Below, one piece after another: positions 34,079 to 42,604 of a stretch of 64,000 nucleotides of DNA. The notes below the pieces were generated by a model, which did no database searches, was not told the DNA's origin, and worked only from the letters and a program-made list of their open reading frames with translations. A program made the translations under genes and the position numbers. The stretch comes from Sphingomonas folli (lineage in GTDB: Bacteria > Pseudomonadota > Alphaproteobacteria > Sphingomonadales > Sphingomonadaceae), in assembly GCF_019429525.1 (NCBI RefSeq), contig NZ_JAHXZL010000003.1, positions 186,001 to 250,000 on the forward strand, written 5' to 3'. The stretch's first letter is position 1; every line of letters starts with the position of its first letter.

Positions 34079-36076
34079 TCAGCAAACGGCCAGTTTCGCG
34101 AAGGCTTCCGCGTTGACCTCGGCACGTCCGTAGCGAAACCCCTGTCCCATGTCGCAGCCCATGCGCTGCAACAGCTCCTCCTGTTCGACCGTCTCGATCC
34201 CCTCGGCGATCACCGTCATGCCCATGGTGCGGGCCAAATTCAGGATGGCCTGAATGATGCCGCGGCTCTTGCCGCTGTCGTCCATCGCCGCGACGAACGA
34301 CCGGTCGATCTTCAAGGCGTCGAACGGCAGCGACTGGAGGTAGCTGAGTGAGGAGAAGCCGGTCCCGAAGTCGTCGAGGCTGGTCTTCACGCCCCAGGCT
34401 CTGATCTCCTCGAGGATCGCCGATGTCCGCGCGGCATCCATGATCGCCACGCCCTCCGTCACCTCCAGCCGCACGGCCGCCGGCGTCACGCCCGTCTCCA
34501 TCAGCACGGCATGGACCCGGGCGACGAACTCCGGCTGGAGGAACTGTTGCGGCGAGATGTTGATGCTGACGAACGGCAACCGCTCGCCACCGGTCCGCCA
34601 ATGCCAGGAGGCGGCCTGCGCGCACGCCTCGCGGAGTACCCAGTCGCCGATGAAGAGGATCAGCCCGGTCTCCTCGGCGACGTCGATGAACTCCGCTGGC
34701 GACAGCAGACCGCGCACGGGATGGTTCCAGCGGATGAGCGCCTCGAAGCCGCAGATACTATCGGGATCGTCCAGTGAGACGATCGGTTGGTAGTGGAGCA
34801 CGAACTGCCGCTCGGCGATCGCCTTGCGCAGTTCGTGCTCGACCTGGGTGCGTTGACGCACCTGCGTTCCGAGCTGCTCGGTGAAGGTGACGGACTGTCC
34901 GCGACCCTGCGACTTGGCACGGTACATCGCGAGATCGGCGTCCCGCAGCATCTGCTCGACATCGGCATAGGTGGGGTTGCTGAAGGCGATGCCGACGGAG
35001 GCCTGGCAGCGCATGTGCGTGCCGGCGAGGACGCTGGGCGCAGCGAGGCAGCGGTGGATCGCCTCGGCCAACCGACCGACCGCGGCGCCGTCGACGACAT
35101 CGTCGACCAGGACGTTGAACTCGTCGCCGCCTACCCGCGCGAGCGTCGCTCGCCAGCTCGCGCCGACGTCTCGGGCCGCCTCTTCCGCGGCGGCGATGCA
35201 GGCCTGCATCCGGGTCGCGACATCGATGAGAAGCGCGTCGCCGGCCTGGTGGCCGAGCGAGTCGTTGACCGACTTGAAGCCGTCGAGATCGACGACCATC
35301 ACCGCCATGCAGGCGTGCGGGTTCGCCTTCATGCGAACGAAGGCGTTCTCGGCCCGCTCCATGAACAGGGTGCGGTTCGGCAGCCGCGTCATCGCGTCGT
35401 GCAGCGCGTCGTGGATCAGCCCGCGACGGGCACGGTCCCGCTCGATGACCCGGCCGAGCTGCGTGCCGATCTGACCCATGATGCCGAGCAGATCCTCGTC
35501 GGGGACGATCAGCCGTCGCGCGAAGAACTCGAGCACGCCCGCCACCTCGTCGCCCACCATCACCGGGAAAGCGCAGGCTGCCGCGAGTCCACAGTGCGCC
35601 GCGACGGGCAGGCGGGGGAAGTTGGCGTCCGCCGTCACGTCGTCGATCCAGTGCGGGCGAACGTCGGCGAGTATCCTCCCCGGCAGTCCGACCCCCGTCT
35701 CAAAGCGCACGTGACGCGAGGCCTCGACGAACGGGAACATCGCGTCGGGATCGGCGGCATACCAGACGTCGCAGCCGGTCACGGCGCCGTCCTGCGCGCT
35801 CACGAGGAGCGCGTTGCCGAATGCCCAATCCATGTGGCGGCAGATCTCGGTCACGGCGACGCGCAACGCCGCCTCGATCTCGGCCGTCCGGTTGGCGCCG
35901 TCCGTGATGCGCTGGAGCAACAGCAGGCGCTGCTGGCTCTCGTAGAGCCGCCTCAGCCCTTGTTCGGCGATCGCCTCGGCTTCGATCCTGGCCGCACGCT
36001 CGCGAACGACCCGGCGCTCGGCGCGCGCGAGCCGAGCGTCGAGGTCATCGTCCCGAGGCGGAGCGCAATGCTTCAA
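34079..36076 (-). CDS. GAF-GGDEF-EAL c-di-GMP enzyme, H-NOX partner
   Basis: This 665-residue soluble protein starts at TTG 36076, which overlaps the H-NOX stop (TTGA). It has an N-terminal coiled coil, then a GAF domain at about 60-215 (ITDGANRTAEIEAALRVAVT, GVGLPGRILADVRPHWIDD). An intact GGDEF domain (TRLPNRTLFMERAENAF, ARVGGDEFNVL) is followed by an intact EAL domain ([69 protein letters not shown]). In other bacteria H-NOX proteins with NO or O2 bound control associated diguanylate cyclase/phosphodiesterases. The overlap here makes direct partnership likely. The last few residues after GMGCDMGQGFRYGRAE are normal for the family. Confidence 0.92.
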   Translation of the reverse strand: MKHCAPPRDDDLDARLARAERRVVRERAARIEAEAIAEQGLRRLYESQQRLLLLQRITDGANRTAEIEAALRVAVTEICRHMDWAFGNALLVSAQDGAVTGCDVWYAADPDAMFPFVEASRHVRFETGVGLPGRILADVRPHWIDDVTADANFPRLPVAAHCGLAAACAFPVMVGDEVAGVLEFFARRLIVPDEDLLGIMGQIGTQLGRVIERDRARRGLIHDALHDAMTRLPNRTLFMERAENAFVRMKANPHACMAVMVVDLDGFKSVNDSLGHQAGDALLIDVATRMQACIAAAEEAARDVGASWRATLARVGGDEFNVLVDDVVDGAAVGRLAEAIHRCLAAPSVLAGTHMRCQASVGIAFSNPTYADVEQMLRDADLAMYRAKSQGRGQSVTFTEQLGTQVRQRTQVEHELRKAIAERQFVLHYQPIVSLDDPDSICGFEALIRWNHPVRGLLSPAEFIDVAEETGLILFIGDWVLREACAQAASWHWRTGGERLPFVSINISPQQFLQPEFVARVHAVLMETGVTPAAVRLEVTEGVAIMDAARTSAILEEIRAWGVKTSLDDFGTGFSSLSYLQSLPFDALKIDRSFVAAMDDSGKSRGIIQAILNLARTMGMTVIAEGIETVEQEELLQRMGCDMGQGFRYGRAEVNAEAFAKLAVC

Positions 36077-36612
36077 TGAAGCCAGCGAACCGCCAGGCGA
36101 CACACCGGATTGCCCTCCAGCATGCACGCCATGTGCTCGATCTCCACCTGCTCCCCGAAGCGATCAGCCGCACCTTCGACGAAGCCGTGCGCCAGATGGC
36201 ACATCTGCCGCGGCGACCGATAGCCGATGACGAGGCGCCCCTCGCCGTCATTGCTGAAGTTGAACTGCGGGCAACCCGCGCCCGAGTAGAGCTTCCGCAC
36301 CTCGGGATGGATGATGTCGTTGACGCTCAAGATGAAGCTGCGGGCCGAGACGTGGCCGGCGAAGAACGGCTGGTAACGCTCCGCCAGCATCGGCATCGCC
36401 GCGCGGCCGAACCAACGGAGAACGTCCGCTGCCTCGAGATCGAGCTGCCTGGCAGCGGCTCCCACGAGCGCGACGATCTCGCTGTCCGGGTAGCTGCCGA
36501 GCGACGTGTAGGCGCCGTGCACACCGGCTTCCTCCAGCAGGTCGATCCAGACATCGTCCCCATAAGCGTCGGTGACGGCCTGCTCCAGGAGATTGAACAC
36601 TACACCCTTCAC
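36073..36612 (-). CDS. H-NOX heme nitric-oxide/oxygen-binding sensor
   Basis: This 179-residue stand-alone H-NOX protein starts MKGVVFNLLEQAV. The proximal heme ligand is His102 (VNDIIHPEVRKLY), the heme-distorting Pro is at 115 (GCPQF), and the heme-propionate YxSxR motif is Y131-S133-R135 (GYRSPRQMC). These are exactly the canonical positions. In proteobacteria such proteins bind NO in the cytosol and signal through kinases or c-di-GMP enzymes, and the overlapping downstream gene encodes one of the latter. It starts at GTG 36612 with GGGGAG upstream. Distal-pocket residues that decide O2 versus NO binding were not modelled. Confidence 0.94.
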   Translation of the reverse strand: MKGVVFNLLEQAVTDAYGDDVWIDLLEEAGVHGAYTSLGSYPDSEIVALVGAAARQLDLEAADVLRWFGRAAMPMLAERYQPFFAGHVSARSFILSVNDIIHPEVRKLYSGAGCPQFNFSNDGEGRLVIGYRSPRQMCHLAHGFVEGAADRFGEQVEIEHMACMLEGNPVCRLAVRWLH

Positions 36613-36677
36613 CGCGCGCTCCCCGCCAAGCGTTGCCGCCCCGTTGGTTGGCGTGATCTAAACGGGTTAAGATCCGG

Positions 36678-36860
36678 TGTCCGGGCCTCGCGCCGGCGAG
36701 CCTCTACCAGCAGCGCGACCTGCGGCCGACCGTCGCGCTCGACGCGCTGGTCGCCGGGGCCGTCGCCGAAGGTCTCGCGCTCGATCCGCCGCTCGTCCGT
36801 CGTCGGCTGTTCGACCAGACCACCGCGTCGCCGAGTCTCGACGGTCTCGTGCGCGCGTGA
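36678..36860 (+). pseudogene. C-terminal remnant of a DUF1501 protein
   Basis: An open frame ending at 36860 reads CPGLAPASLYQQRDLRPTVA and LDALVAGAVAEGLALDP. This matches the conserved tail of DUF1501 (sulfatase-fold, Tat-exported) proteins, usual form WPGLxxxxLYxGRDLxPTxDLRAV. Nothing of the remaining ~350 residues is present upstream. This fragment occupies most of the otherwise empty gap between the H-NOX and DUF2946 genes. Confidence 0.6.
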
Positions 36861-36973
36861 CGCTGTCGCCGCGCGCCTGCCGCTCACGATCCGCTCGAGC
36901 GTCGTGAGCGGCCACGGAGGCTCGTCACCGTTCGGCGGATGACATGGACGACCGGCCGGGCTAACGGCGGTGC

Positions 36974-37384
36974 GTGTCGGCGGCCCGGCTCCTCCTGGCG
37001 CAACGCCCGTTCGCCGTGCTCCTGTGCGCGGCGGCATTGCTGCTCAAGCTGCTGGTACCGGCCGGCTACATGCTGGCCAGCGAGCATGGGCGGGTGGCGA
37101 TCGTGATCTGTCCAGGCATGTCGTCCGCGCCGGCCGCGGCCGAGATGCCCGCGATGCACGGCGGCCGGGCCGGCCATGGCGACCGGGCGGATCACGGCAA
37201 AGCGGAGATGCCGTGCGCCTTCGCGGGACTGTCCAGCCTGGCGCTCGCCGCGGCCGACCCGATCCAGCTCGCCGCGCTGATCGCCTTCGTGGTCGCGGGT
37301 GGGCGCGCGGCCGACGTGGTCACCTCACCGCTGGAGGCCCACCACCTGCGGCCGCCGCTACGAGGGCCACCCGCCTCCTTCTGA
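36974..37384 (+). CDS. DUF2946 protein
   Basis: This 136-residue exported or membrane-anchored protein has an N-terminal hydrophobic segment (PFAVLLCAAALLLKLLVPAG), then GYMLASEHGRVAIVICPGM, the DUF2946 signature. A His-rich loop with MHGGRAGHGDRADHGKAEMP and a single Cys (PCAFAGL) follows, and a second hydrophobic segment. DUF2946 genes are frequently next to TonB-dependent receptors and copper-related genes, and the next gene here is a TonB receptor. The His/Met/Cys loop could bind metal. Starts at GTG. Confidence 0.82.
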   Translation: MSAARLLLAQRPFAVLLCAAALLLKLLVPAGYMLASEHGRVAIVICPGMSSAPAAAEMPAMHGGRAGHGDRADHGKAEMPCAFAGLSSLALAAADPIQLAALIAFVVAGGRAADVVTSPLEAHHLRPPLRGPPASF

Positions 37385-37465
37385 CCCGCCACCTGGTGTC
37401 GTCCGCGACGACGCCCTGTTGATATGCGCCCGGCCGCCGTCGCCGGGCGGGTCGAAGGTATTCCC

Positions 37466-39805
37466 ATGTTCAGACAGTTCGAGATCGTGGGCGCTGCTGC
37501 GTCCTGCCTGCTCCTGGCCGCTCCGGCCGCGGCGCGTGTCGACGCGCGGAACGAGGACGCGACCACCACCGAGGGCGACGACGTCGTCGTCACCGCACAG
37601 AAGCGACCGCAGGACGTGCGCGACGTGCCGGCGAGCGTCAGCGTCCTGTCGGACCAGCTCCTCCAGCGCCTCGACGCGACCGACTTCTCGCGCATCGCCG
37701 ACGCGGTCCCGGGGGTCGCGTACGCGACGACCGGCATCGGGAACGCGCAATATATCATCCGCGGCATCGGCGGGGTCGGCTTCGTCCAGTCGCCCACCAC
37801 GGGCGTCTACCTCGACGAGACGCCGCTGCAGACGCGCGCGCTGCGCGGCTTCTCCCAGCCCGACCCGCAGCTCTTCGACGTGGCGCGCGTCGAGGTGCTG
37901 CGCGGCCCGCAGGGCGTGTTGTTCGGCTCGTCGGCGATGGGCGGGCTGGTCCGGATCGTCACGCGCCAGCCCGACGCGTCCGCCACGGCGGCACGCGTCG
38001 AGGTGGGCGTCGACACGGTCCGCGACGGCGGCACGGGCGGCGACGCGCGCGCGATGCTGAACGTGCCGCTCGTCGCCGGGACGCTCGCGCTGAGAGTGAC
38101 CGGCAGCCTGACTCGACAGGCGGGCTGGATCGACGACCTGCGGCCGACCACGGGCGACCTGACCGCGAACCGGGGTACCGACCGGGTCAGGAAGGACGTC
38201 AACTGGACGCGGACGGCGATGCTCCGCGGCGCGCTGCGCTGGACCCCCGCGCCCGGCCTCGCGATCACGCCGAGCCTGATATGGCAGGACGGCTACAGCA
38301 ACGCCGATCGCCCGCACAGCGACGTGACCTTCGGCAGGCGCGCGCGGGAGAAGGCGCGCTACGAGGACACGTTCGCGCGCGACGCGTTCGTGATCGGCTC
38401 GCTCCTCGTCGAGAAAAGCGTGGACGCGCTCGGCGGCTTCGACCTGACGGCCAACAGCTCCTATCTGGATCGCCGGTCACGTCTCTCGTTCGACGTCACC
38501 GCGTTCGACTCCCCGATCGTCGAGGCGATCGTCGGCCCGGGACCCGACGGCCGCCTGTTCCCGACGCCGCTGCGCGACACCGGCCGCACCAGGCAGTTCA
38601 CGCAGGAGGTGCGCGTCGCGTCGAGCGGCGTCGGGCGGCTCGGCTACGTGGTCGGCGCGGTCTATCGCGACCTCGACCAGCGCTCCGGGCGGACGATCAC
38701 CGTGTCGGACCTCTTCGGGATCGTGGCCCCGGCGCCGCTGGGCGCGAGCACGCCGCCGTTCATCCAGGACACCGCCGTCCATTTCGCCGAGGGCGAGCTG
38801 GCCGCCTTCGGCGACCTGACCTACGCGATCGCGCCGAGCGTCAGGCTGTCGGCCGGTGCGCGGGCGTTCCGTTACCGGCAGCGCGAGGCGAGCCGGCGCT
38901 ACGGCATCGGCGGCGCGGTCGGGGGCGATCTCGCCTATGACTATGCCGAGCGCAACCGCGAGACCGGCGTGACGCCGCGCCTCTCGCTGAGCTACGCGCC
39001 GAGCGACGTGGCGACGGTGTACGCCAGCTATGCGCAGGGTTTCCGCACCGGCGGCGTCAACGCGCCGATCACCGACGACATCTGCTCGCCCGCGGAGCGT
39101 CGTGCCGCCGGCATCCCCGACGTGCCGCCGCCCTATGACAGCGACCGGACGGACAATCTGGAGCTCGGCGCCAAGACGAGTCTCTGGGGCGGTCGACTGC
39201 GCGTCGACGGTTCCGCCTTCGCGATCGACTGGAAAGATTACCAGCAAGCGTTCCAGGGCGCCTGCGGGATCAACGGCGCGACGACGATCTCCTTCACCGT
39301 CAACGCCGGCCGCGTGCGCAGCCGCGGCGGCGAGCTGGAGCTGACGGCCACGCCGCTCGACGGCCTCGAGCTCCACGCCGGCGGCGCGTTCACCGATGCC
39401 ACCTACCGCAACGCGGTGCCGAACCTGCTCCTCCCGGCGGGTGCTCGCGTGCTGGACGTGCCGCGCTGGACGTGGAACGCGCGCGGCAGCTACGACGTCT
39501 CGCTCCCGCACGCGTGGCGCGGGAGCGTGACGGCGGCGGCGCGGCACGTCGGGCGTTCGAACAGCGGCTTCGGCGAGGGCGAGGTCCTCCCGCGCCCGGC
39601 GTACAGCCTGGTCGACGTGACCGTCGGCGTCCGCTCCGAGCGCGGCATCGGCGTGGACCTGTTCGTCACCAACCTGTTCGACGTCGTGCCGATCTTCGGC
39701 CAGGAGTTCACGGCCTCGCCGGGCAACACGAGCGCGACGAGCTATTTCTCCTATCTCGTCGGTCCGCCACGAACGATCGGCGTCCGCCTGTCATCGGGGT
39801 TCTGA
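37466..39805 (+). CDS. TonB-dependent receptor
   Basis: This 779-residue outer-membrane active transporter starts at ATG 37466 (AAGG upstream). It has a signal peptide to about 24, then a TonB-box-like region (DDVVVTAQKRPQDVRDVPAS). The plug domain shows YIIRGIGGVGFVQSPTTGVY and VEVLRGPQGVLFGSSAMGG. The barrel includes FRTGGVNAPITDD and ends in VRLSSGF with a terminal Phe. Length is normal. It is 81 bp after DUF2946, suggesting a joint role in metal or metal-chelate uptake, although many sphingomonad receptors of this subfamily import other substrates. Confidence 0.92.
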   Translation: MFRQFEIVGAAASCLLLAAPAAARVDARNEDATTTEGDDVVVTAQKRPQDVRDVPASVSVLSDQLLQRLDATDFSRIADAVPGVAYATTGIGNAQYIIRGIGGVGFVQSPTTGVYLDETPLQTRALRGFSQPDPQLFDVARVEVLRGPQGVLFGSSAMGGLVRIVTRQPDASATAARVEVGVDTVRDGGTGGDARAMLNVPLVAGTLALRVTGSLTRQAGWIDDLRPTTGDLTANRGTDRVRKDVNWTRTAMLRGALRWTPAPGLAITPSLIWQDGYSNADRPHSDVTFGRRAREKARYEDTFARDAFVIGSLLVEKSVDALGGFDLTANSSYLDRRSRLSFDVTAFDSPIVEAIVGPGPDGRLFPTPLRDTGRTRQFTQEVRVASSGVGRLGYVVGAVYRDLDQRSGRTITVSDLFGIVAPAPLGASTPPFIQDTAVHFAEGELAAFGDLTYAIAPSVRLSAGARAFRYRQREASRRYGIGGAVGGDLAYDYAERNRETGVTPRLSLSYAPSDVATVYASYAQGFRTGGVNAPITDDICSPAERRAAGIPDVPPPYDSDRTDNLELGAKTSLWGGRLRVDGSAFAIDWKDYQQAFQGACGINGATTISFTVNAGRVRSRGGELELTATPLDGLELHAGGAFTDATYRNAVPNLLLPAGARVLDVPRWTWNARGSYDVSLPHAWRGSVTAAARHVGRSNSGFGEGEVLPRPAYSLVDVTVGVRSERGIGVDLFVTNLFDVVPIFGQEFTASPGNTSATSYFSYLVGPPRTIGVRLSSGF

Positions 39806-40011
39806 CTCGCCCGGTTCAACTCACGCGGTAGGGTGGCCGAGCCGACGGCAGTGCCTTTCGCGCCACCCGGTCAGGATCGCTGAAATATACATGTTCTCCG
39901 ATCGGCACATGATCCGGTCAGGCCAGAGTATTGGCAGCGATGATTCCTCTAGACTCCTGTATCGCGACGTGCGCTACTCATGGCGTCCTTTAGCAAATCG
40001 GGGGCGGCGCC

Positions 40012-40338
40012 ATGCCTGAGAAAACCTTCCTGGTCTCGCTCGACAGGAACGACGGCTCGGCCGCCCTCGCGATCGAGGGCGATACGACCGTCGGTGGAGC
40101 TGGTTTCAAAGCGGGCACTATCGCGTGCGCTCAGAGGCTGGCTGTCATGAACGCGCTGGAGGTCACCCACCTCAACATCTCCAGCGCCGCGAAGATGTTG
40201 GGGGTCGGTCGGACGACCCTGTACCGGCTCATGTGCGCATATGGTATACAGACGAAGCTAATGCAGCGCGAGAAAGCAGAAGGATTAACAAAGGTCAGTT
40301 ACGTGGATGGGGAATGGTTCTTGACCGAAACGAGATGA
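40012..40338 (+). CDS. Small Fis-type helix-turn-helix protein (second copy type)
   Basis: This 108-residue orphan regulator has an unusual N-terminal beta-like segment (FLVSLDRNDGSAALAIEGDT), a Fis-type helix-turn-helix (LNISSAAKMLGVGRTTLYRL, about 54-73) and a C-terminal VSYVDGEWFLTETR. It shares its HTH core and the final hydrophobic/Trp module with the protein at 6216-6500. No AAA+ domain. It lies in an unusually AT-rich patch and between unrelated genes, so it may be mobile or accessory. Confidence 0.72.
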   Translation: MPEKTFLVSLDRNDGSAALAIEGDTTVGGAGFKAGTIACAQRLAVMNALEVTHLNISSAAKMLGVGRTTLYRLMCAYGIQTKLMQREKAEGLTKVSYVDGEWFLTETR

Positions 40339-40613
40339 TCTTCCAGCTGGGGCCATCGGTGGATCAACCCTGGGGAGCGCCGCGCCTGGCCGAAGGCCTA
40401 GCGGGCACGGGAGAGCCAACATGCCCAGCGTCCTTCCGTCCGGCCGGTGAGGCACGTCGGAGAGATCTCGAGGACAGGACGTAGACGAGAGCGCCGGGGA
40501 ACGATGTCGGGAGAGCTGAGGCGCTCGTGCCAGGCCAAGCGAAGTGCCCGTCTCATGGATCGCTCGTGTCAGCGGCCCGTTAGGTCTTGCTGACGGGCTT
40601 GAAGGAACGCGGC

Positions 40614-40799
40614 ATGGCCGAGGTAGAGAAGAGTGACGGCAAGGTCCTCGTGGACGTGGAGAGGCCGAAGCCGTGCTGCATGACCCTGGAGGCCAGCGAG
40701 GCGATCGACCTGGCGCAGCAACTCATCGCCGTGGCGATCACCGTCGAGCCGCCGGCGGGTGCCGCCGCCAAACCGCCGACGACCAGGGAGATATGGTGA
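40614..40799 (+). CDS. Small hypothetical protein
   Basis: This 61-residue protein was not recognised: VEKSDGKVLVDVERPKPCCM, LEASEAIDLAQQLIAVAITV and a Pro-rich tail. The alternating strand and helix with a Cys-Cys pair read as a genuine small domain. GAAGGAAC precedes the ATG. A 6-bp inverted repeat (GCCCGT/ACGGGC, 40575-40598) lies in its leader. Confidence 0.5.
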   Translation: MAEVEKSDGKVLVDVERPKPCCMTLEASEAIDLAQQLIAVAITVEPPAGAAAKPPTTREIW

Positions 40800-40851
40800 G
40801 GGCGATACCGTCCGAGACGATGAAAGCTCTTCGCCCGACCACACGACGCGG

Positions 40852-41316
40852 GTGACACCGACGGCGCGTGACCTGGTGAGCGACCGGGTACGCGCCATCG
40901 CCGAGGGGCTACGTGCCGCGGCGGGCCTCGCGAGGATGAGAGCGGGAACCGGCGAACCCGCTGATCGCGACGACGACACAGGCCGAGCGTTCATGGTCTT
41001 CGCGGCGGAATTGGCGATCGTCGCGGATCAGATGCAGGGCCGGATCCCGGTGAGCCCGGAGGGGGCGCTCTATCGCGGGCCCCGATCGGCCAACGAGGCG
41101 GTGATCAGCATCATCCGGTCGACGGATGGTCGCGGGGCCAGTGCGACCGACGTGTCCACCGCTGAAGCGGAAGGGAGAGATGCGGGCGGAAACTTGGCGC
41201 GTTCGGCCTGCGAGAACCCGTACGGGCATGACATCTTCGAGCTTCGGACCGCATGGTTCAACGGTTTCAGCGCGGGGCGGGTACGAAGCGCCCACGAGCG
41301 CGGTGAGGACTATTAG
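40852..41316 (+). CDS. Protein with C-terminal Rmf/CrpP-like domain
   Basis: This 154-residue protein has a helical N-terminal part (DLVSDRVRAIAEGLRAAAGL, AFMVFAAELAIVADQMQGRI). Its C-terminal 38 residues, GRDAGGNLARSACENPYGHD and LRTAWFNGFSAGR, follow the pattern of ribosome modulation factor and CrpP (G-x3-G, R-S, PY, R-x2-W-x2-G). In Rmf this fold dimerises ribosomes in stationary phase. A fusion to a larger N-terminal domain is unusual. Start at GTG 40852. A link to ribosome hibernation is a hypothesis. Confidence 0.6.
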   Translation: MTPTARDLVSDRVRAIAEGLRAAAGLARMRAGTGEPADRDDDTGRAFMVFAAELAIVADQMQGRIPVSPEGALYRGPRSANEAVISIIRSTDGRGASATDVSTAEAEGRDAGGNLARSACENPYGHDIFELRTAWFNGFSAGRVRSAHERGEDY

Positions 41317-41385
41317 CTGCTCACGGATGGATCGGTGATCATAGACCGATGCGCGCCGCGAGACGCGGGAAGTGTCGGCGGCGGT

Positions 41386-41538
41386 TCAGGAGACCTTCTG
41401 CCAGGGGTCGATATCTGGCGACGACAGGCGGGCGAGATCCTGACGCACGAACCGGCTGAGGCTCTGAAACGACTTCCCACTGACGTATCCCGCGGCGAAG
41501 CGTGACGCCAAGATGGTGTCGGCGCTCTCCTCGACCAC
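41386..41538 (-). CDS. Possible small protein
   Basis: A 50-codon frame reads ESADTILASRFAAGYVSGKS, FQSLSRFVRQDLARLSSPDI and DPWQKVS. It has protein-like composition, but the only start is a GTG without ribosome-binding site, and the frame stays open further upstream. It may be the tail of a decayed gene. Confidence 0.3.
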   Translation of the reverse strand: MVEESADTILASRFAAGYVSGKSFQSLSRFVRQDLARLSSPDIDPWQKVS

Positions 41539-41603
41539 ATGCGAGATGTCGCCGTGGCGCGGTGCCTGGGCAGGCTGGTCACCGGCACGGTCACGACCAT
41601 CCG

Positions 41604-41900
41604 CTACCGCAGCGACATGGCTCTGCGACGCGGTCGGCGCCCGTAGCAGATAGACTCTGCGGCGGCTGTCTCGATGATCAGCGACGGCGCTCCGTCCCGG
41701 CCCTGCCGACCTACGCCACCCTCGCCGACGACGACAGAGCGAGGCTGAAGGGGCGGCCGATGCGGGAACGTGCTGTCGGCGAGCAGCCGTCCGTAAGCCG
41801 CTGCCAGGCCGAGATGCGACGCTCGCGCGCAGGAAGAGGAGGCCATCGCGGCATTGTGGAGCGAGGTCTGCTCACGCCCCAGAATGTAGTTGATGTCCAT
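41604..41900 (-). CDS. Small sphingomonad-type protein (MDINYIL family)
   Basis: This 98-residue protein starts MDINYILGREQTSLHNAAMA, then ASHLGLAAAYGRLLADSTFP. It belongs to a type of short helical protein common in sphingomonads, usually about 50-60 residues. The extra C-terminal 40 residues are Arg/Gly-rich and may be read-through after loss of the original stop. GAGGAG precedes the ATG at 41898-41900. Function unknown. Confidence 0.6.
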   Translation of the reverse strand: MDINYILGREQTSLHNAAMASSSCARASHLGLAAAYGRLLADSTFPHRPPLQPRSVVVGEGGVGRQGRDGAPSLIIETAAAESICYGRRPRRRAMSLR

Positions 41901-42171
41901 GCGCTCTGCTCCTCGAAGCGGGAGCGCTATGTCTCTCAGCCACGTGGTGCCCGGGCGGAAGACGCGGTAGACTGAAGGTGGCGCTTGTCCCGCTACATAC
42001 AAGGGGGCCGCCCGAGCGGGCGTGATCGGACGGACATCGCCGGCCGCCCCGCTTCGTCCCCACCGCAGGCCTGACACAGGGCGAGCGCGAGAATGTTTCT
42101 GACGTGCCGGGCCCGCCGCATGTGGCCGCCCGTTCCACCGGCACACGCGTCACGCACCAAGGAGGTCGGTC

Positions 42172-42366
42172 ATGGCCAACCAGCAAGATAGCTCAGGCAA
42201 ACGAGATCACGCCGCCGATGACAAAGCCGGCAAAGGCATCATGTCCCGGGTGAACGCGCCGTCCGACCCGAGAACCCAGGACGCCGACAGCGCGTCCGAG
42301 GACCGTGAAGCGAAGCCGTCCGGCGACGCGGACCGCCATGACCCGGGTGAGATCCAGCCGAGCTGA
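42172..42366 (+). CDS. Small disordered hydrophilic protein
   Basis: This 64-residue protein is almost devoid of hydrophobic residues (DSSGKRDHAADDKAGKGIMS, then SEDREAKPSGDADRHDPGEI). It is probably intrinsically disordered, like small stress hydrophilins. Very strong AAGGAGG Shine-Dalgarno. A strong hairpin follows. Confidence 0.65.
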   Translation: MANQQDSSGKRDHAADDKAGKGIMSRVNAPSDPRTQDADSASEDREAKPSGDADRHDPGEIQPS

Positions 42367-42387
42367 ACCGTGCTCCGGTGGGCGCCG

Positions 42388-42427
42388 AGGCCCAGGGCCG
42401 CGATGACAGATCTCGCGGCCCTGGCCT
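42388..42427 (+). terminator. Long hairpin terminator
   Basis: AGGCC-C-AGGGCCGCGA pairs with TCGCGGCCCT-GGCCT around TGACAGATC: a 15-bp stem with one bulge, 21 bp after the stop of the small hydrophilic protein. No T-tract. Confidence 0.6.
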
Positions 42428-42604
42428 CCTGCTCGCGCGGGAGCGCCGGTCGAAGGAGCGTAAGAGGTGAGCTTTCGCGGGCTGGGCATGGTTCCCGCCC
42501 CGGCCATCCGACACCCGCCGACGGGTGAGCGTGTTCGGACCCCGCGCGCTCTCGGGACCGGCGAGGTGGCGCTCAGGCAAGTGACCCGAGCGGCCCGTGA
42601 CCCA

